From Brachybacterium halotolerans (GTDB lineage Bacteria > Actinomycetota > Actinomycetes > Actinomycetales > Dermabacteraceae), in contig NZ_JAEDAJ010000003.1 of assembly GCF_016623465.1 (NCBI RefSeq), forward strand, positions 1-64,000: a DNA stretch of 64,000 bases, in the 5' to 3' direction. Positions 14,185-23,770 of this stretch are shown here, in pieces (the first letter of the stretch is position 1; each line of letters opens with the position of its first letter). The position numbers were made by a program, and so were the translations under genes. Under the pieces are notes generated by a model. It ran no database searches. It worked only from the letters and a program-made list of their open reading frames with translations, and was not told the DNA's origin.

Positions 14185-15294
14185 TCAGATCTCCGTCCCG
14201 TAGTGCTGGGAGAAGCGGACGTCGCCCTCCACGATGTCTCGCATGTCCGCGCCGTTGCGCAGCATGAGGATGCGCTCGATGCCGAGGCCGAAGGCGAAGC
14301 CCTGGTACTCCTCGGGGTCCACGCCCGCCGAGCGCAGCACGTTCGGGTGGACCATGCCGCACCCGCCCATCTCGATCCAGCCGGTGCCGCCGCACACGCG
14401 GCAGGCCGGGTCGGCGTCGTGGTCCAGACCCAGTCGCGCCTCGCAGTTGAAGCAGCGGAAGTCCATCTCCGCGCTGGGCTCGGTGAACGGGAAGTGGTTC
14501 GGGCGCAGGCGGGTGATCGGGCGCCCGCCGAAGATCGCGGCGGCGAAGGCGTCGAGCGTGCCGACGAGGTTCGCCATGGTCAGGTCCGTGTCGATCGCGA
14601 GGCCCTCGACCTGGTTGAACATCGGCGAGTGGGTCGCGTCGAACTCGTCCGCCCGGTACACGGTGCCCGGGCAGGCGATGTACAGCGGGGCGCCGCGCTC
14701 GAGCATGGCGCGGATCTGCACCGGGGAGGTCTGCGTGCGCAGCAGCAGGCCCGAGTCCTCGGGTGCGACGTACAGGGTGTCCTGCAGCGAGCGCGAGGGG
14801 TGGTTCGGGTCGGCGTTCAGGGCGTCGAAGTTGAACCAGCCGGTCTCGAGCTCCGGGCCCTCGGCGATCTCCCAGCCGATGCCGACGAAGAAGTCCTCGA
14901 TGCGGTCCTGGAGGGTGCGCATGGGGTGACGGGCGCCGCGCGGACGACGATCCACGGGCACCGTGACGTCGACCGTCTCGCGCGCGAGCGCGGCCTCCTC
15001 CTCGGCCTCGGCGAGCTCGGCCTGGCGGGCCGCGAGCGCCTGCTGGACGCGGCCCTTCGACTGGCCGACGAGCTTGCCGGCGAAGGCCTTCTGGTCCTTG
15101 GGCAGGTCCCGGATCGAGGCGTTCGCGCGCGAGAGCACGCTCGCGTCGCCGACGTGGTCGATGCGGACCTGCTTGAGCTCGGCGGTGCTGCCCGCCGACG
15201 CGATCGCGGCGAGCGCGGCGTCGACGGCGGCGCCGATCGTCGGCTCGTCGATCGTGACGGCCGCGGGGTCGGGGCTGGGAGGTGTCTCGGACAC
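14185..15294 (-). CDS. pheS: Phenylalanyl-tRNA synthetase alpha subunit
   Basis: Catalytic class II subunit partnered with pheT. Motif 2 is GTVYRADEFDATHSP and motif 3 is GFAFGLGIERILML. A Cys-rich insert (CFNC and CRVCGG pairs) lies between them and may bind zinc. I chose the GTG at 15294, giving about 369 aa. The upstream in-frame ATG (15378-15376) falls inside a TAGAAT -10 box at 15382-15377, so it cannot be in the transcript from that promoter. The ribosome-binding site before GTG is weak. Confidence 0.93.
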   Translation of the reverse strand: MSETPPSPDPAAVTIDEPTIGAAVDAALAAIASAGSTAELKQVRIDHVGDASVLSRANASIRDLPKDQKAFAGKLVGQSKGRVQQALAARQAELAEAEEEAALARETVDVTVPVDRRPRGARHPMRTLQDRIEDFFVGIGWEIAEGPELETGWFNFDALNADPNHPSRSLQDTLYVAPEDSGLLLRTQTSPVQIRAMLERGAPLYIACPGTVYRADEFDATHSPMFNQVEGLAIDTDLTMANLVGTLDAFAAAIFGGRPITRLRPNHFPFTEPSAEMDFRCFNCEARLGLDHDADPACRVCGGTGWIEMGGCGMVHPNVLRSAGVDPEEYQGFAFGLGIERILMLRNGADMRDIVEGDVRFSQHYGTEI

Positions 15295-15376
15295 GGGTAT
15301 CGCTTTCGTCCGGTGGGCTGATGTGCGGGTGGCGCGCCGCGGGGGATCGCCCGTCGGCCCCGCCGCACCGCGGACC

Positions 15377-15382
15377 ATTCTA
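15377..15382 (-). promoter_or_regulatory. pheST -10 box
   Basis: TAGAAT on the minus strand, about 80 nt upstream of the pheS GTG. No good -35 is visible at 17 bp. No Phe-rich leader peptide or attenuator was found between it and pheS. Confidence 0.45.
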
Positions 15383-15485
15383 GGAGGGCTGCGCGCACCG
15401 CGCCGACCCGCCCGCAGGAGGGCTCGTCGGGCGGACCCGGCCGATAGGCTGGCCGGGAACCACCACCAGCGGAAGGAGCCCCACC

Positions 15486-16583
15486 ATGCCCACGACCGTC
15501 AAGGGCGTCATCGCTCGCCATCCGAACGAGCCGGCGGAGCTCACCGACATCGTCATCCCCGATCCCGGGGCGCACGACGTCGTGGTCGACATCGAGGCCT
15601 GCGGTGTCTGCCACACCGACCTCGCCTACCGCGACGGCGCGATCACCGACGACTTCCCGTTCCTGCTCGGCCACGAGGCCGCCGGGCGCGTCTCGGCGAT
15701 CGGCGACGAGGTCACGCACGTCGCCGTCGGAGACTTCGTCGTCCTGAACTGGCGCGCGGTGTGCGGCGACTGCCGGGCCTGCCGCAGGGGCCAGCCGAAG
15801 TACTGCTTCGCCACCCACAACGCCTCGCAGCGGATGACGCTCGCCGACGGCACCGAGCTCGAGGCCGCGCTCGGCATCGGCGCCTTCGCCGACAAGACCC
15901 TCGTCCACGAGAAGCAGTGCACGAAGGTCTCCGAGGAGGCCCGCCCCGAGGTCGCAGGCCTGCTCGGCTGCGGCGTGATGGCAGGCCTCGGCGCGGCCCT
16001 GAACACCGGCGACGTGCAGCGCGGCGAGACCGTGGCCGTCATCGGCCTGGGCGGCGTGGGCAGCGCCGCGATCGCCGGTGCCGTGCTCGCGGGCGCGACC
16101 ACCGTGATCGGCCTCGACATCGTCGAGGAGAAGCTGCAGGCCGCGTCCGACCTCGGCGCGACCCACACCATCAACACCAAGGACCTCGACCGGGACCAGA
16201 TCGTCGAGAGGGTCCAGGAGCTCACCGGCGGATTCGGGGCCGACGTCGTGATCGACGCCGTGGGCATCCCCTCCACCTACGAGACCGCGTTCTACGCGCG
16301 CGACCTCGCCGGTCGCGTCGTGCTCGTGGGCGTGCCGCACCCCGATGCGGAGCTCACGATCCCGCTGGCCGACGTGTTCAGCCGCGGCGGCTCCCTCAAG
16401 TCCGCCTGGTACGGGGACTGCCTGCCCGAGCGCGACTTCCCCTACCTCACGGACCTCTACCTGCAGGGGCGCCTCCCGCTCGAGCGCTTCGTCACCGGCA
16501 CCACCGACCTGGGCGGCGTCGAGGACGCGCTGAACTCGCTGCATCACGGCGACGTGCTGCGCACCGTGGTGGTGAACCGATGA
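15486..16583 (+). CDS. mscR: S-(hydroxymethyl)mycothiol dehydrogenase
   Basis: Zinc alcohol dehydrogenase that oxidises the formaldehyde-mycothiol adduct; homologues also reduce S-nitrosomycothiol. The 365-aa protein has the catalytic zinc ligands in [13 protein letters not shown], the GHEAAG motif, a structural zinc cluster ([15 protein letters not shown]), and GLGGVGSAA for NAD binding. SD GGAAGGAG precedes the ATG. It overlaps the next gene as ATGA. Mycothiol use agrees with an actinobacterial host. Confidence 0.93.
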   Translation: MPTTVKGVIARHPNEPAELTDIVIPDPGAHDVVVDIEACGVCHTDLAYRDGAITDDFPFLLGHEAAGRVSAIGDEVTHVAVGDFVVLNWRAVCGDCRACRRGQPKYCFATHNASQRMTLADGTELEAALGIGAFADKTLVHEKQCTKVSEEARPEVAGLLGCGVMAGLGAALNTGDVQRGETVAVIGLGGVGSAAIAGAVLAGATTVIGLDIVEEKLQAASDLGATHTINTKDLDRDQIVERVQELTGGFGADVVIDAVGIPSTYETAFYARDLAGRVVLVGVPHPDAELTIPLADVFSRGGSLKSAWYGDCLPERDFPYLTDLYLQGRLPLERFVTGTTDLGGVEDALNSLHHGDVLRTVVVNR

Positions 16584-17200
16584 CGGCGCGGTTGGATCAC
16601 ACGGCGACCTCCGGCACGTTCACACTGGACGGAGAGACCTTCGACGTCGAGAACAACGTGTGGGTCCTGGGCGACGACGAGCAGTGCGTCGTCTTCGACG
16701 CCCCGCACGACGTCGACGCGATCCGGGCGCTCGTCGGCGATCGCGAGTGCGTGGGCATCCTGCTCACCCATGCGCACGACGACCACTCGCGCTTCGCCCC
16801 TGAGCTGGCGACGGCGCTCGAGGCGCCCGTGCTGCTGAACCCCGCGGACGCCGAGGTCTGGAAGCTCACCCACGGCGACCTGCCCTGGGACGGGGACATG
16901 GCCGACGGCGACGAGTTCACCGTCGCCGGGACCGACATCGAGGCGATCTCCACACCCGGCCATTCCCCCGGCTCCGTCTGCTACCGCGTCCCGGCGCTCG
17001 ACTGCGTGCTGACCGGGGACACGCTCTTCCAGGGCGGCCCCGGCGCGACCGGCCGCTCCTTCAGCGACCGGCCCACGATCGAGGACTCGATCCGCGAGCG
17101 CCTGTTCGCGCTTCCTCCGGAGACCATCGTCCACACCGGACACGGCCCGGACACGACGATCGGCGCCGAGATCGAGGCCGCGCGGGGCGACTGGCTGTGA
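16580..17200 (+). CDS. Metallo-beta-lactamase-fold hydrolase paired with mscR
   Basis: A 206-aa MBL-fold protein with the metal motif [12 protein letters not shown] (HxHxDH) near 68-79, STPGHSPGS, a GDTLF motif and a C-terminal HTGHGPDT. It starts inside the mscR stop (ATGA), so translation is coupled. In mycobacteria the same pairing is seen beside mscR. By context it is likely to hydrolyse S-formylmycothiol or a related thioester; this role is inferred, not shown. Confidence 0.88.
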   Translation: MTARLDHTATSGTFTLDGETFDVENNVWVLGDDEQCVVFDAPHDVDAIRALVGDRECVGILLTHAHDDHSRFAPELATALEAPVLLNPADAEVWKLTHGDLPWDGDMADGDEFTVAGTDIEAISTPGHSPGSVCYRVPALDCVLTGDTLFQGGPGATGRSFSDRPTIEDSIRERLFALPPETIVHTGHGPDTTIGAEIEAARGDWL

Positions 17201-17209
17201 GCTGACCAC

Positions 17210-17827
17210 ATGGGCGACGAGGAGCGCGAGGATGCGCGGCATCGCGGCGAGCGGCGCGGTCTGATGGGCCGCCGGCTCGCCCCGCTCCTCGTCCGCCGTG
17301 CACGGGCCTACGCGCGCGACTGCGTGGGATACCTCGTGCTGCCTGCGGCGATGCTCCCGATCGGGATTCCGCTCGCGATGCACATCGGGGACGCCGGCAC
17401 CGCACGCGCCGTCGCCCTCGTCTCGAGCGCGATCCCGCCCCTGCTCGCGGCGCTGTGGGCGGCCCGCGCCGAGTCCGGCCCGCGAGCATCGACGTGGGGG
17501 AAGCGGCGCGAGGGGCTGCGCGTCGAGACGATGCCGGGCGGGCCGGGCGGGCCGGACGGGGCGGATGGGCCCGATGGGGCACGCGTCCCCTTCGCCCGCG
17601 CTTTCGTCCGGAATCTCGTGAAGATCGCGATCCCGTGGCAGCTGGGACATGTGGTCGCCGTCGGCGCGGTCTACGGGGACTTCGACACCGGGGCGGCGGG
17701 GACGATGGTCGCCACAGTGCTGCTCTACGGCGTGGTCATCGTGCTCGTGGGCACCGTGATGCTGGGCTCCGGCCGGGGAATCCACGACCGTATCGCTGCG
17801 ACGCGGGTGGTCGGCGACCGTCGATGA
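17210..17827 (+). CDS. RDD-family membrane protein
   Basis: A 205-aa predicted membrane protein with the family pattern ARDCVGYLVLPA at the first helix, a cytoplasmic STWGKRREGLRVE loop, FVRNLVKIAIPWQLGH and a closing GRGIHDRIAATRVV. Three or four transmembrane segments are visible. A Gly/Pro/Asp-rich run (MPGGPGGPDGADGPDG) sits in the loop. Function unknown. It follows the MBL gene by 9 bp and may be co-transcribed. Confidence 0.8.
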   Translation: MGDEEREDARHRGERRGLMGRRLAPLLVRRARAYARDCVGYLVLPAAMLPIGIPLAMHIGDAGTARAVALVSSAIPPLLAALWAARAESGPRASTWGKRREGLRVETMPGGPGGPDGADGPDGARVPFARAFVRNLVKIAIPWQLGHVVAVGAVYGDFDTGAAGTMVATVLLYGVVIVLVGTVMLGSGRGIHDRIAATRVVGDRR

Positions 17828-18027
17828 GGGACGGATCGCGGGGCGGCGGGCCGCCTCGCACGGTTCCTCCCCAGCGCGCGTTCTCCACATGCCGCGTCCC
17901 GCGGCGTCGAATGTCGGTGCGTCCTCGTAGAGTCTGAGGACAGCATCGGATGACGGCATCGGCTTCCGCCGACGGCCCGCCCGATGACCCGGATGACCAG
18001 CGACGACGCGGGCGGGAGGTGACGTCG

Positions 18028-19728
18028 ATGACGCACACGGCCACGCCCCTGCCGCAGCACGCGGCCCCCGCGGCGCACGCGCTCGCCCTCCTGGAATCCG
18101 CCGCGAGCCTCGTCGAGCGCGCCGAGGGGATCCTCTCTGAGCTCGACGCCGATGCGTCGGAGTCCGAGGGATCGTTCACCGGTGATGTCCCCGCCCTTGC
18201 CGGGACGTCGGCTCTGTCCCTCCCCGAGGCGCTCCTCGACGCGGTCGCCGTCAGCGAGGGGCTGCGCTCGCGCACCGATGCGGTGCAGATGCGCGCCTCC
18301 GTCGCGTTCCGCGATGCGCGCATCGCCCAGCAGCGGGACGACGGGATCCCGCGCGAGGCGATCGGCAAGGGGCTCGCGCACGAGCTCGGCCTCGCCCGGC
18401 ACGCCTCGCCTGCGCGCACGGGCAACCAGCTCGCCCTGGACCGGGTGATCGTGGAGACCCTCCCGCGGACCATGGGGCTGCTCGCGCGGGGAGAGATCTC
18501 GCGATGGTCGGCCGACGAGGTCGCCAAGGCCGTGCTCTGCCTCGACGACGAGGACCGCGCACGCGTGGATGACTCCGTGGCCGAGCACCTGCCGGAGGTC
18601 TCGCCGCGCCGCGCGGGCGGGATGGCCAGGGCCCGCGCCGACGAGATCGACCAGCGGGCCGCGCTCGCCCGCCATGAGCGCGAGGTCGGTGAACGGCACG
18701 TCTCGATCCGTCCCGTCTCCGACGCGGTGGTGCGCGTGAGCGCGCTGCTCCCCCTCGTCCAGGGCGTGGCCGTGTACAAAGCGCTCGACGACGCCGCCTC
18801 GAGCGCACGGGCTGCCTGCGTCGAGGGCACGAGGGGCCAGCACATGGCCGATGCGCTCTTCCGACGGACCACGGGACTCGAGCGCCCCGAGGACGTGGAC
18901 GTGGAGATCCAGCTGCCGATGACCGACGGTTCACTGCTCGCGGGCGGCGAGGACACCGCGTGGGTCGAAGGGCACCCCATGACCGCGGCGATCGCCCGCC
19001 GGCTCGCGCTCGCAGCGCCGCAGGGGTCAGGGAATGCGAAGGATCCGGAGTCGCCCGACCCGCAGCTCCCCGCAGACCCTGCGCGCTTCGTCCGCCGCCT
19101 GTACACCGATCCGGTCTCCGGGCGCCTGCGGGACGCCGATGCCGGCCGACGACGATTCACCGGCAGCGAGCGGCGCTTCGTGGAGATCGCTGATCAGCAC
19201 TGCCGCACGCCGTTCTGCGACGCCCGCGCCCGCCACATCGACCACGTCGTGCGGCATGCGGACGGCGGTGAGACCGTCGTCGCCAACGGCGTCGCCCGCT
19301 GCGAAGGGTGCAACTACCTTATGGAGCTGCCCGGCTGGAGCGGCACCCTCGAGGACACCGAGCAGTGCGGATCCGGACCTCCGCACGCACCGCCGGCCCG
19401 GGCTCCGTCCCGCGCCTACGAGATCACGACCCCGATGGGACGCAGCTATGCGAGCAGTGCTCCCCCGCTGCGCCGTGTCCTGCGCGGGGACGGCGACTCC
19501 CACAGGGACGTCGCCCCTTCTCGGGACGTCGTCCCGCACCGGACCCCGCCCGCGAGCGTGTTCATGCTCCCTGCCTTCGCTCCGGACGAGTTCCCGGTCG
19601 ATGAGCAGGAGGGTGATGTGGAACGGATGATCGAGCTGGATCCGATCAGCAGTGCGCGACTCATCGAGTTCGCGGACCATATCGCCGGCACGGTCGACCC
19701 CTTCGAGGAGCACGGCGCCGTGGCGTAG
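18028..19728 (+). CDS. DUF222 / HNH endonuclease domain protein
   Basis: A 566-aa protein of a family expanded in actinobacteria, with a helical DUF222 region (about 15-330) and a C-terminal HNH motif near 390-435 (HCRTPFCDARARHIDHVV and NGVARCEGCNYLME) with Cys pairs and the HNH His/Asn residues. About 130 low-complexity residues follow. I chose ATG 18028 because a strong GGAGGTG precedes it by 6 nt; the in-frame ATG at 17950, close after a possible -10 TAGAGT at 17928-17933, would add 26 aa. Biological role unknown; a mobile or self-spreading nuclease is possible but no intron or repeat was seen. Confidence 0.88.
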   Translation: MTHTATPLPQHAAPAAHALALLESAASLVERAEGILSELDADASESEGSFTGDVPALAGTSALSLPEALLDAVAVSEGLRSRTDAVQMRASVAFRDARIAQQRDDGIPREAIGKGLAHELGLARHASPARTGNQLALDRVIVETLPRTMGLLARGEISRWSADEVAKAVLCLDDEDRARVDDSVAEHLPEVSPRRAGGMARARADEIDQRAALARHEREVGERHVSIRPVSDAVVRVSALLPLVQGVAVYKALDDAASSARAACVEGTRGQHMADALFRRTTGLERPEDVDVEIQLPMTDGSLLAGGEDTAWVEGHPMTAAIARRLALAAPQGSGNAKDPESPDPQLPADPARFVRRLYTDPVSGRLRDADAGRRRFTGSERRFVEIADQHCRTPFCDARARHIDHVVRHADGGETVVANGVARCEGCNYLMELPGWSGTLEDTEQCGSGPPHAPPARAPSRAYEITTPMGRSYASSAPPLRRVLRGDGDSHRDVAPSRDVVPHRTPPASVFMLPAFAPDEFPVDEQEGDVERMIELDPISSARLIEFADHIAGTVDPFEEHGAVA

Positions 19729-19736
19729 TCACGCGC

Positions 19737-20588
19737 TCAGCGTCGGCGCAGGGTCTCGAAGAGGCAGACGGTCGCGGCGATCGCGACGTTGAGGGACTCC
19801 GCGTCTCCCGCGAGCGGGATCCGCACGGCGAGGTCGGCCGCATCGAGCACCTCCTGCGGCAGACCGTGGGCCTCGTTGCCCATGACCCATGCCGCACGCG
19901 CGGGGAGCTCTGTCGCGAAGAGGTCGTGATCGGCGTACCCGCTGGTCGCCAGCACAGAGATGCCCGCACCGTGCAGGGCGGGCGCAAGCTCCTCCGGGGC
20001 GATGCCGGCGATCACGGGCAGATGGAAGAGGCTGCCGGTCGCCGAGCGGACCACCTTCGGGGAGTACAGGTCCACGGTGCCGGTGGTCGCGAGGACCACG
20101 CGCGCCCCCGAGGCGTCGGCCGCGCGGATCAGGGTGCCCGCGTTCCCGGGGTCCTGGATGCCGTGGAGGACGAGGGCCGTGACCGGCCCGTCGGGGAGGG
20201 CGTCGAGCACCGCGCGGAGGGACGGCGAGGGGAGGTCGGCGACGGCGAGGACGCCCTGCGGCGCTGCCATGGATGCGGCGGCGCCGTCCTCCTCGCCGCG
20301 GGTCATCGCCCGCAGGATCGAGGGGTCGACGTCGCGGGGGCGGATCGCGTGCGCGTCCGCGAGCTCCAGGATGTCGGGATGCGCCGAGGCACCGTCGGCG
20401 GTGACGTACAGCTCCCGTACGAGCGGGGCGGAATGCTGCAGGAGCGAGCGGACGGCCTGCGGGCCCTCGACGCGGAACCGCCCCTGCTTACGACGAGCAG
20501 AACGCCCGGACAGCGCGGCGATCCTCTTCACCCGATCTGATCTCGGGGAGGTGATCGCCCAGCTGTCCGGGCGCTCCGTGGTGCTCAT
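19737..20588 (-). CDS. TrmH/SpoU-family RNA 2'-O-methyltransferase
   Basis: SAM-dependent methyltransferase of the knotted SPOUT fold, probably modifying rRNA. The 283-aa protein has an N-terminal substrate-binding domain (RFRVEGPQAVRSLL) and the three TrmH motifs: IQDPGNAGTLIRAADASG, VVRSATGSLFHLPV and SLNVAIAATVCLFETL. It follows rplT by 22 bp, a common arrangement in actinobacteria. The target nucleotide cannot be told from sequence. Confidence 0.92.
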   Translation of the reverse strand: MSTTERPDSWAITSPRSDRVKRIAALSGRSARRKQGRFRVEGPQAVRSLLQHSAPLVRELYVTADGASAHPDILELADAHAIRPRDVDPSILRAMTRGEEDGAAASMAAPQGVLAVADLPSPSLRAVLDALPDGPVTALVLHGIQDPGNAGTLIRAADASGARVVLATTGTVDLYSPKVVRSATGSLFHLPVIAGIAPEELAPALHGAGISVLATSGYADHDLFATELPARAAWVMGNEAHGLPQEVLDAADLAVRIPLAGDAESLNVAIAATVCLFETLRRR

Positions 20589-20610
20589 CGTGCGAGCCGA
20601 CTGTCGAGGG

Positions 20611-20991
20611 TCAGGCCGCGGGGGCGTTGACGTCCTTCGGCAGGGCGCTCTTGGCGGTCTGCACGAGCGCGGCGAAGGCCGGCGCGTCGTTCACCGCGAG
20701 CTCGGCGAGCATGCGACGGTCGACCTCGACACCCGCGAGCCCGAGGCCCTGGATGAGGCGGTTGTAGGTCATGCCGTTCGCGCGCGCCGCAGCGTTGATG
20801 CGCTGGATCCACAGACGACGGAAGTCGCTCTTGCGGACCTTGCGGTCGCGGTAGTTGTAGGTCTGCGAGTGGAGCACCTGCTCCTTCGCCTTGCGGTACA
20901 GACGCGAGCGCTGCCCGCGGTAGCCGCTGGCCTGCTCGAGGATCTCCCGACGCTTCTTCTGGGCGTTGACCGCCCGCTTCACACGTGCCAC
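20611..20991 (-). CDS. rplT: 50S ribosomal protein L20
   Basis: Assembly protein of the large ribosomal subunit. The 126-aa sequence begins [18 protein letters not shown] and keeps the typical [15 protein letters not shown] and [20 protein letters not shown] segments. Length is normal. Third gene of the infC-rpmI-rplT operon. Confidence 0.98.
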   Translation of the reverse strand: MARVKRAVNAQKKRREILEQASGYRGQRSRLYRKAKEQVLHSQTYNYRDRKVRKSDFRRLWIQRINAAARANGMTYNRLIQGLGLAGVEVDRRMLAELAVNDAPAFAALVQTAKSALPKDVNAPAA

Positions 20992-21055
20992 GTGATTCTC
21001 CTTCGCTGGTGTTCGAGTTCGATGGTGCGGGAACTCAGGAATCCCGCGAGGGGGC

Positions 21056-21250
21056 TCAGCGGCCCAGAAGCTTCTTCACGCGCTTGGCGTCGGACTTCGC
21101 GACGTTCGTGTCGCTGCCCAGACGGCGCTTGCGGGTGGAGCTCTTGTGCTCGAGCAGGTGGCGAGCGTTCGCCTTCTCGCGCATGAGCTTGCCGGAGCCG
21201 GTCACCCGGACGCGCTTCTTGGTGCCCGAGTGGGTCTTGTTCTTCGGCAT
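21056..21250 (-). CDS. rpmI: 50S ribosomal protein L35
   Basis: 64-aa ribosomal protein beginning [20 protein letters not shown] and rich in Lys/Arg. I chose the ATG at 21250, preceded by AAGGAGA at about 9 nt, over the ATG at 21289, which would add a non-conserved 13-aa tail. It sits between infC and rplT as in most bacteria. Confidence 0.97.
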   Translation of the reverse strand: MPKNKTHSGTKKRVRVTGSGKLMREKANARHLLEHKSSTRKRRLGSDTNVAKSDAKRVKKLLGR

Positions 21251-21308
21251 CAGCCTGTTCTCCTTCTGAATGGGATCGTGGGCCCGCACGCGGGGTGCGG
21301 GCGAGCGA

Positions 21309-21950
21309 TCAGGACTGGGGGTCCGGCGTGCTGCCGGAGTCCTCGGACGAGGCGGTCGCGGCGTCCTCGGAGGCGGGCTCCTTGGCGGCGGCCTTCTCGG
21401 CGTCGGTGCGGCGCTTGCGGGCCTCCGCGCGCGCCTGGGACTTCTTCTTCACCGGGCCCAGGACCATCACCATGGTGCGGCCGTCCTGGCGCGGGTGGGA
21501 CTCGACGAAGCCGAGCTCGGAGACGTCCTCCGCCATCCGGCCCAGCAGCTGGATGCCGCGCTCGGGACGAGCCTGCTCGCGGCCGCGGAAGCGCACCATG
21601 ACCTTGACCTTGTCACCGCCGGCGAGGAACTTCTCCACGTTGCGACGCTTGGTCTCGTAGTCGTGGGTATCGATCTTCAGACCCATACGAATCTCCTTCT
21701 GGAGCGTATTGGTCTGGTTCTTGCGGGACTCGCGCGCCTTCATGTTGGCTTCGTACTTGTACTTGCCATAGTCCATGAGACGGCACACGGGCGGGTTCGC
21801 GCCCGGGGCGACCTCGACGAGATCGAGGTCGGCCTCCGCGGCGAGCCGCAGGGCGTCCTCGACACGCACGGTGCCGACCTGTTCGCCATTGGGTCCGACC
21901 AGCAGGACCTTCGGGACCCTGATCTGGCCATTGATGCGCTGTTCGCTGAT
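21309..21950 (-). CDS. infC: Translation initiation factor IF-3, ATC start
   Basis: Binds the 30S subunit and checks start-codon/initiator tRNA pairing. The product (213 aa) starts with the conserved [18 protein letters not shown] and includes [11 protein letters not shown] and the C-terminal domain ([22 protein letters not shown]), then a Glu/Ala/Ser-rich tail. No ATG, GTG or TTG lies in frame near the conserved N-terminus. An ATC at 21950 sits 5 nt after AGGAGA, the ideal spacing, so I take ATC as the start. Non-AUG starts are known for infC and allow autoregulation, since IF-3 disfavours them. Confidence 0.93.
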   Translation of the reverse strand: MSEQRINGQIRVPKVLLVGPNGEQVGTVRVEDALRLAAEADLDLVEVAPGANPPVCRLMDYGKYKYEANMKARESRKNQTNTLQKEIRMGLKIDTHDYETKRRNVEKFLAGGDKVKVMVRFRGREQARPERGIQLLGRMAEDVSELGFVESHPRQDGRTMVMVLGPVKKKSQARAEARKRRTDAEKAAAKEPASEDAATASSEDSGSTPDPQS

Positions 21951-22146
21951 GGGTGTCTCCTCACCTCGGTGTCCGACGACATGACGAAGGCCCCCACACG
22001 GATGTGGAGGCCTCGAGTGCACGCGCCGCACGGGCGCGCCGCCGACGCGGACGTCAGGCTGCGACACGACCCCGACGACTGCGCGCCGCGAGGTGGGAGA
22101 GGCTCCACTTGCAAAGGGGAACGTCATGTTCCGGTCCCCTATGCTA
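21951..22146 (-). promoter_or_regulatory. infC operon promoter and leader with hairpin
   Basis: A -10 box TAGCAT (22146-22141) would give a leader of about 185 nt. An 11-bp stem lies at 21988-22013 (loop about 4 nt) with one position that pairs only as U.G in the minus-strand RNA. An out-of-frame ATG at 21982 lies 32 nt before the ATC start. A possible ribosomal-protein or IF-3 control region; mechanism not established. Confidence 0.5.
22118..22132. promoter_or_regulatory. Small inverted repeat GGAAC-N5-GTTCC
   Basis: Perfect 5-bp arms separated by 5 bp between the divergent infC promoter and the DUF1844 gene. It could be an operator, but it is short enough to arise by chance. Confidence 0.25.
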
Positions 22147-22211
22147 CCAGGAGGACGACGCCGCGCCCCGTGACATGCGTCGCCCCTCCCCCCGACCTCG
22201 TGAAGGACCCT

Positions 22212-22736
22212 GTGAACGACATGCCCGACCTCGGCACCCCCGCCAGCCCCGCCGACGACGCGGACTCCCCCGGCACCGCCGGCGCCCCCGAGGTCCCCCA
22301 GTCCTTCCGCTTCGAGGGGGCGCACGGCTCCTCCGACGGCGGCGCGCACGAGCACGCGGGTCATGACCACGCGGCCCACGCTCCGCAGGATGCCGAGATC
22401 GGGATCGCCTCCGACGCTGCGCGCGACATCGCCGACGTCGCGGCCGTCGAGATCATCTCGAGCGCGGCCGTGCACCTGATGAGCGCCGCCGCCGTGAAGA
22501 TCGGGCTCGCCGAGGACGAGGCGACGGGCCACTACCAGGACCTCGATGAGGCGCGGAAGCTCATCGCCTCGCTCGCCGGGCTCGTCACGGCCGCCTCCCC
22601 CGAGGTCGGCAACGAGCACGCGCGCTCGCTGCGCGACGGCCTGCGCACCCTGCAGCTCGCCTTCGCGGAGGCCCTGCCCTTCCCCGACGAGCCGGGACGG
22701 GCGCCGGGCGAGAAGTGGACCGGCCGCGTCAGCTGA
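22212..22736 (+). CDS. DUF1844 family protein
   Basis: A 174-aa protein. The C-terminal half (about 70-160) is the all-helical DUF1844 domain ([20 protein letters not shown] and [19 protein letters not shown]). The N-terminal half is acidic and contains a His-rich patch ([12 protein letters not shown]). Function unknown. GTG 22212 is chosen for its upstream GAAGGA; GTG 22200 and ATG 22221 are alternatives. It diverges from infC, as DUF1844 genes often do in actinobacteria. Confidence 0.85.
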   Translation: MNDMPDLGTPASPADDADSPGTAGAPEVPQSFRFEGAHGSSDGGAHEHAGHDHAAHAPQDAEIGIASDAARDIADVAAVEIISSAAVHLMSAAAVKIGLAEDEATGHYQDLDEARKLIASLAGLVTAASPEVGNEHARSLRDGLRTLQLAFAEALPFPDEPGRAPGEKWTGRVS

Positions 22737-22742
22737 GTCCCC

Positions 22743-22769
22743 GTCGGCTCGTCGAACGACGCGGCCGAC
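22743..22769 (+). terminator. Hairpin after DUF1844 gene
   Basis: Outer arms GTCGGC (22743-22748) and GCCGAC (22764-22769) enclose an inner CGTCG-AA-CGACG stem. It starts 6 bp past the stop, between two convergent genes. No U tract. Confidence 0.5.
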
Positions 22770-22837
22770 GTGACCGCGCCGCGACCGCCGCGACCGAAGC
22801 TTCTGACACTGCTGTCCGGGCCTCCACGCGGGCGCGC

Positions 22838-23770
22838 TCACCGGCCCAGCGTCAGCTTGAGCGAGCTCACCCGGTCCGCGACGAGCATCGAGGCGCCGAG
22901 GTGCTCCCCGAGCGCCCCGACGACCCTCTGCACGTCGGCCGCGTCGAGACCCGGACGCAGGCGCACCAGCAGGTCCACCTCGGCGCGCTCGCCGGGGCGC
23001 GGCGCGAGCGCGAGCACCTCCGGCAGGGTGTCGGCGATGCGCGCGAGCTCCGCAGCGACGTCGGGGTCCTCGTGCGGGGGCACCCAGTCCCTCCCCTGCG
23101 CGAGGGCCCACAGCACGGAGCGCTGCAGGAGGACGGGTCCGCACGCGTCGGCCGCAGGGTCCGCCCCTGCCGGGCCCGGGCTTCCCGTCCCGCCGGCCCC
23201 TACCTCTCCCGCCTGCGCGGCGGGGTTGAGCACGAGCTGGGTGATGCCCTCCTGCACGGCCGCCTGGGCGGCCTGCGCGGTGGGCGTGGGAACGGGCCGG
23301 GCCCGCTGCTGCCAGCGCTGCAGCTGGACGACCGAGGTGAACACGGGCAGCACACGCGAGCCGTCGGGCGCGGTGATGGAGACCATCGCCATGTCGGCCC
23401 CGTTGTCGCCGGTCAGGCCGTGGGCTGTCGTGCCTTCCTCGGTGGCGACGGCCATGATCGGCACGAGCACGCGGCTGCCCGCGAGCGCGTCGACCAGGTG
23501 CCGCCGGGAGGGGTCGCGCCCCGCAGTGAGCGCGTCGAGCGCCTCGGCGACGGGGCGCGGCGTGGTGCCGTCGTCCTCGGGGAAGGGACTCGTGGTGTAG
23601 TCACGGCCCGCCCAGCTGGTGCCCGCGGTGTCGGTGAAGCGCGACTTCTCGCGGAAGTGCGCGGGCAGGGTGCGCCCGCCCATGGTGCTCTCCGGGTCCG
23701 GCGCGGCTCCACCGGCCGGATCCGGCGCCTCTCGGCTCGACGGGCCGGGCACCTCTCCCGCGGGCGTCAC
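22838..23770 (-). CDS. SseB family protein
   Basis: A 310-aa protein with an SseB N-terminal domain (about 85-180, [18 protein letters not shown] and [16 protein letters not shown]) and an SseB-like C-terminal part. Function unknown; it regularly ends the his operon in Micrococcales. The GTG at 23770 overlaps the hisA stop (GTGA), so I prefer it to the ATG at 23684. Low-complexity segments occupy the first 30 aa and a Gly/Pro/Ala stretch near 205-225. Confidence 0.85.
   Translation of the reverse strand: MTPAGEVPGPSSREAPDPAGGAAPDPESTMGGRTLPAHFREKSRFTDTAGTSWAGRDYTTSPFPEDDGTTPRPVAEALDALTAGRDPSRRHLVDALAGSRVLVPIMAVATEEGTTAHGLTGDNGADMAMVSITAPDGSRVLPVFTSVVQLQRWQQRARPVPTPTAQAAQAAVQEGITQLVLNPAAQAGEVGAGGTGSPGPAGADPAADACGPVLLQRSVLWALAQGRDWVPPHEDPDVAAELARIADTLPEVLALAPRPGERAEVDLLVRLRPGLDAADVQRVVGALGEHLGASMLVADRVSSLKLTLGR

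Noticed and set aside
11274-14267. 997-aa plus-strand open frame
   Set aside because: Antisense to pheT; Arg/Gly/Ala-rich with no domain.
15295-15378. N-terminal extension of pheS to the ATG at 15378
   Set aside because: The ATG overlaps the TAGAAT -10 box and the added residues are not family-like; the GTG at 15294 is preferred.
18028-19728. HNH protein as part of a mobile intron or restriction system
   Set aside because: No methyltransferase, intron borders, inverted repeats or attachment sites flank it; DUF222-HNH genes are usual chromosomal residents in actinobacteria.
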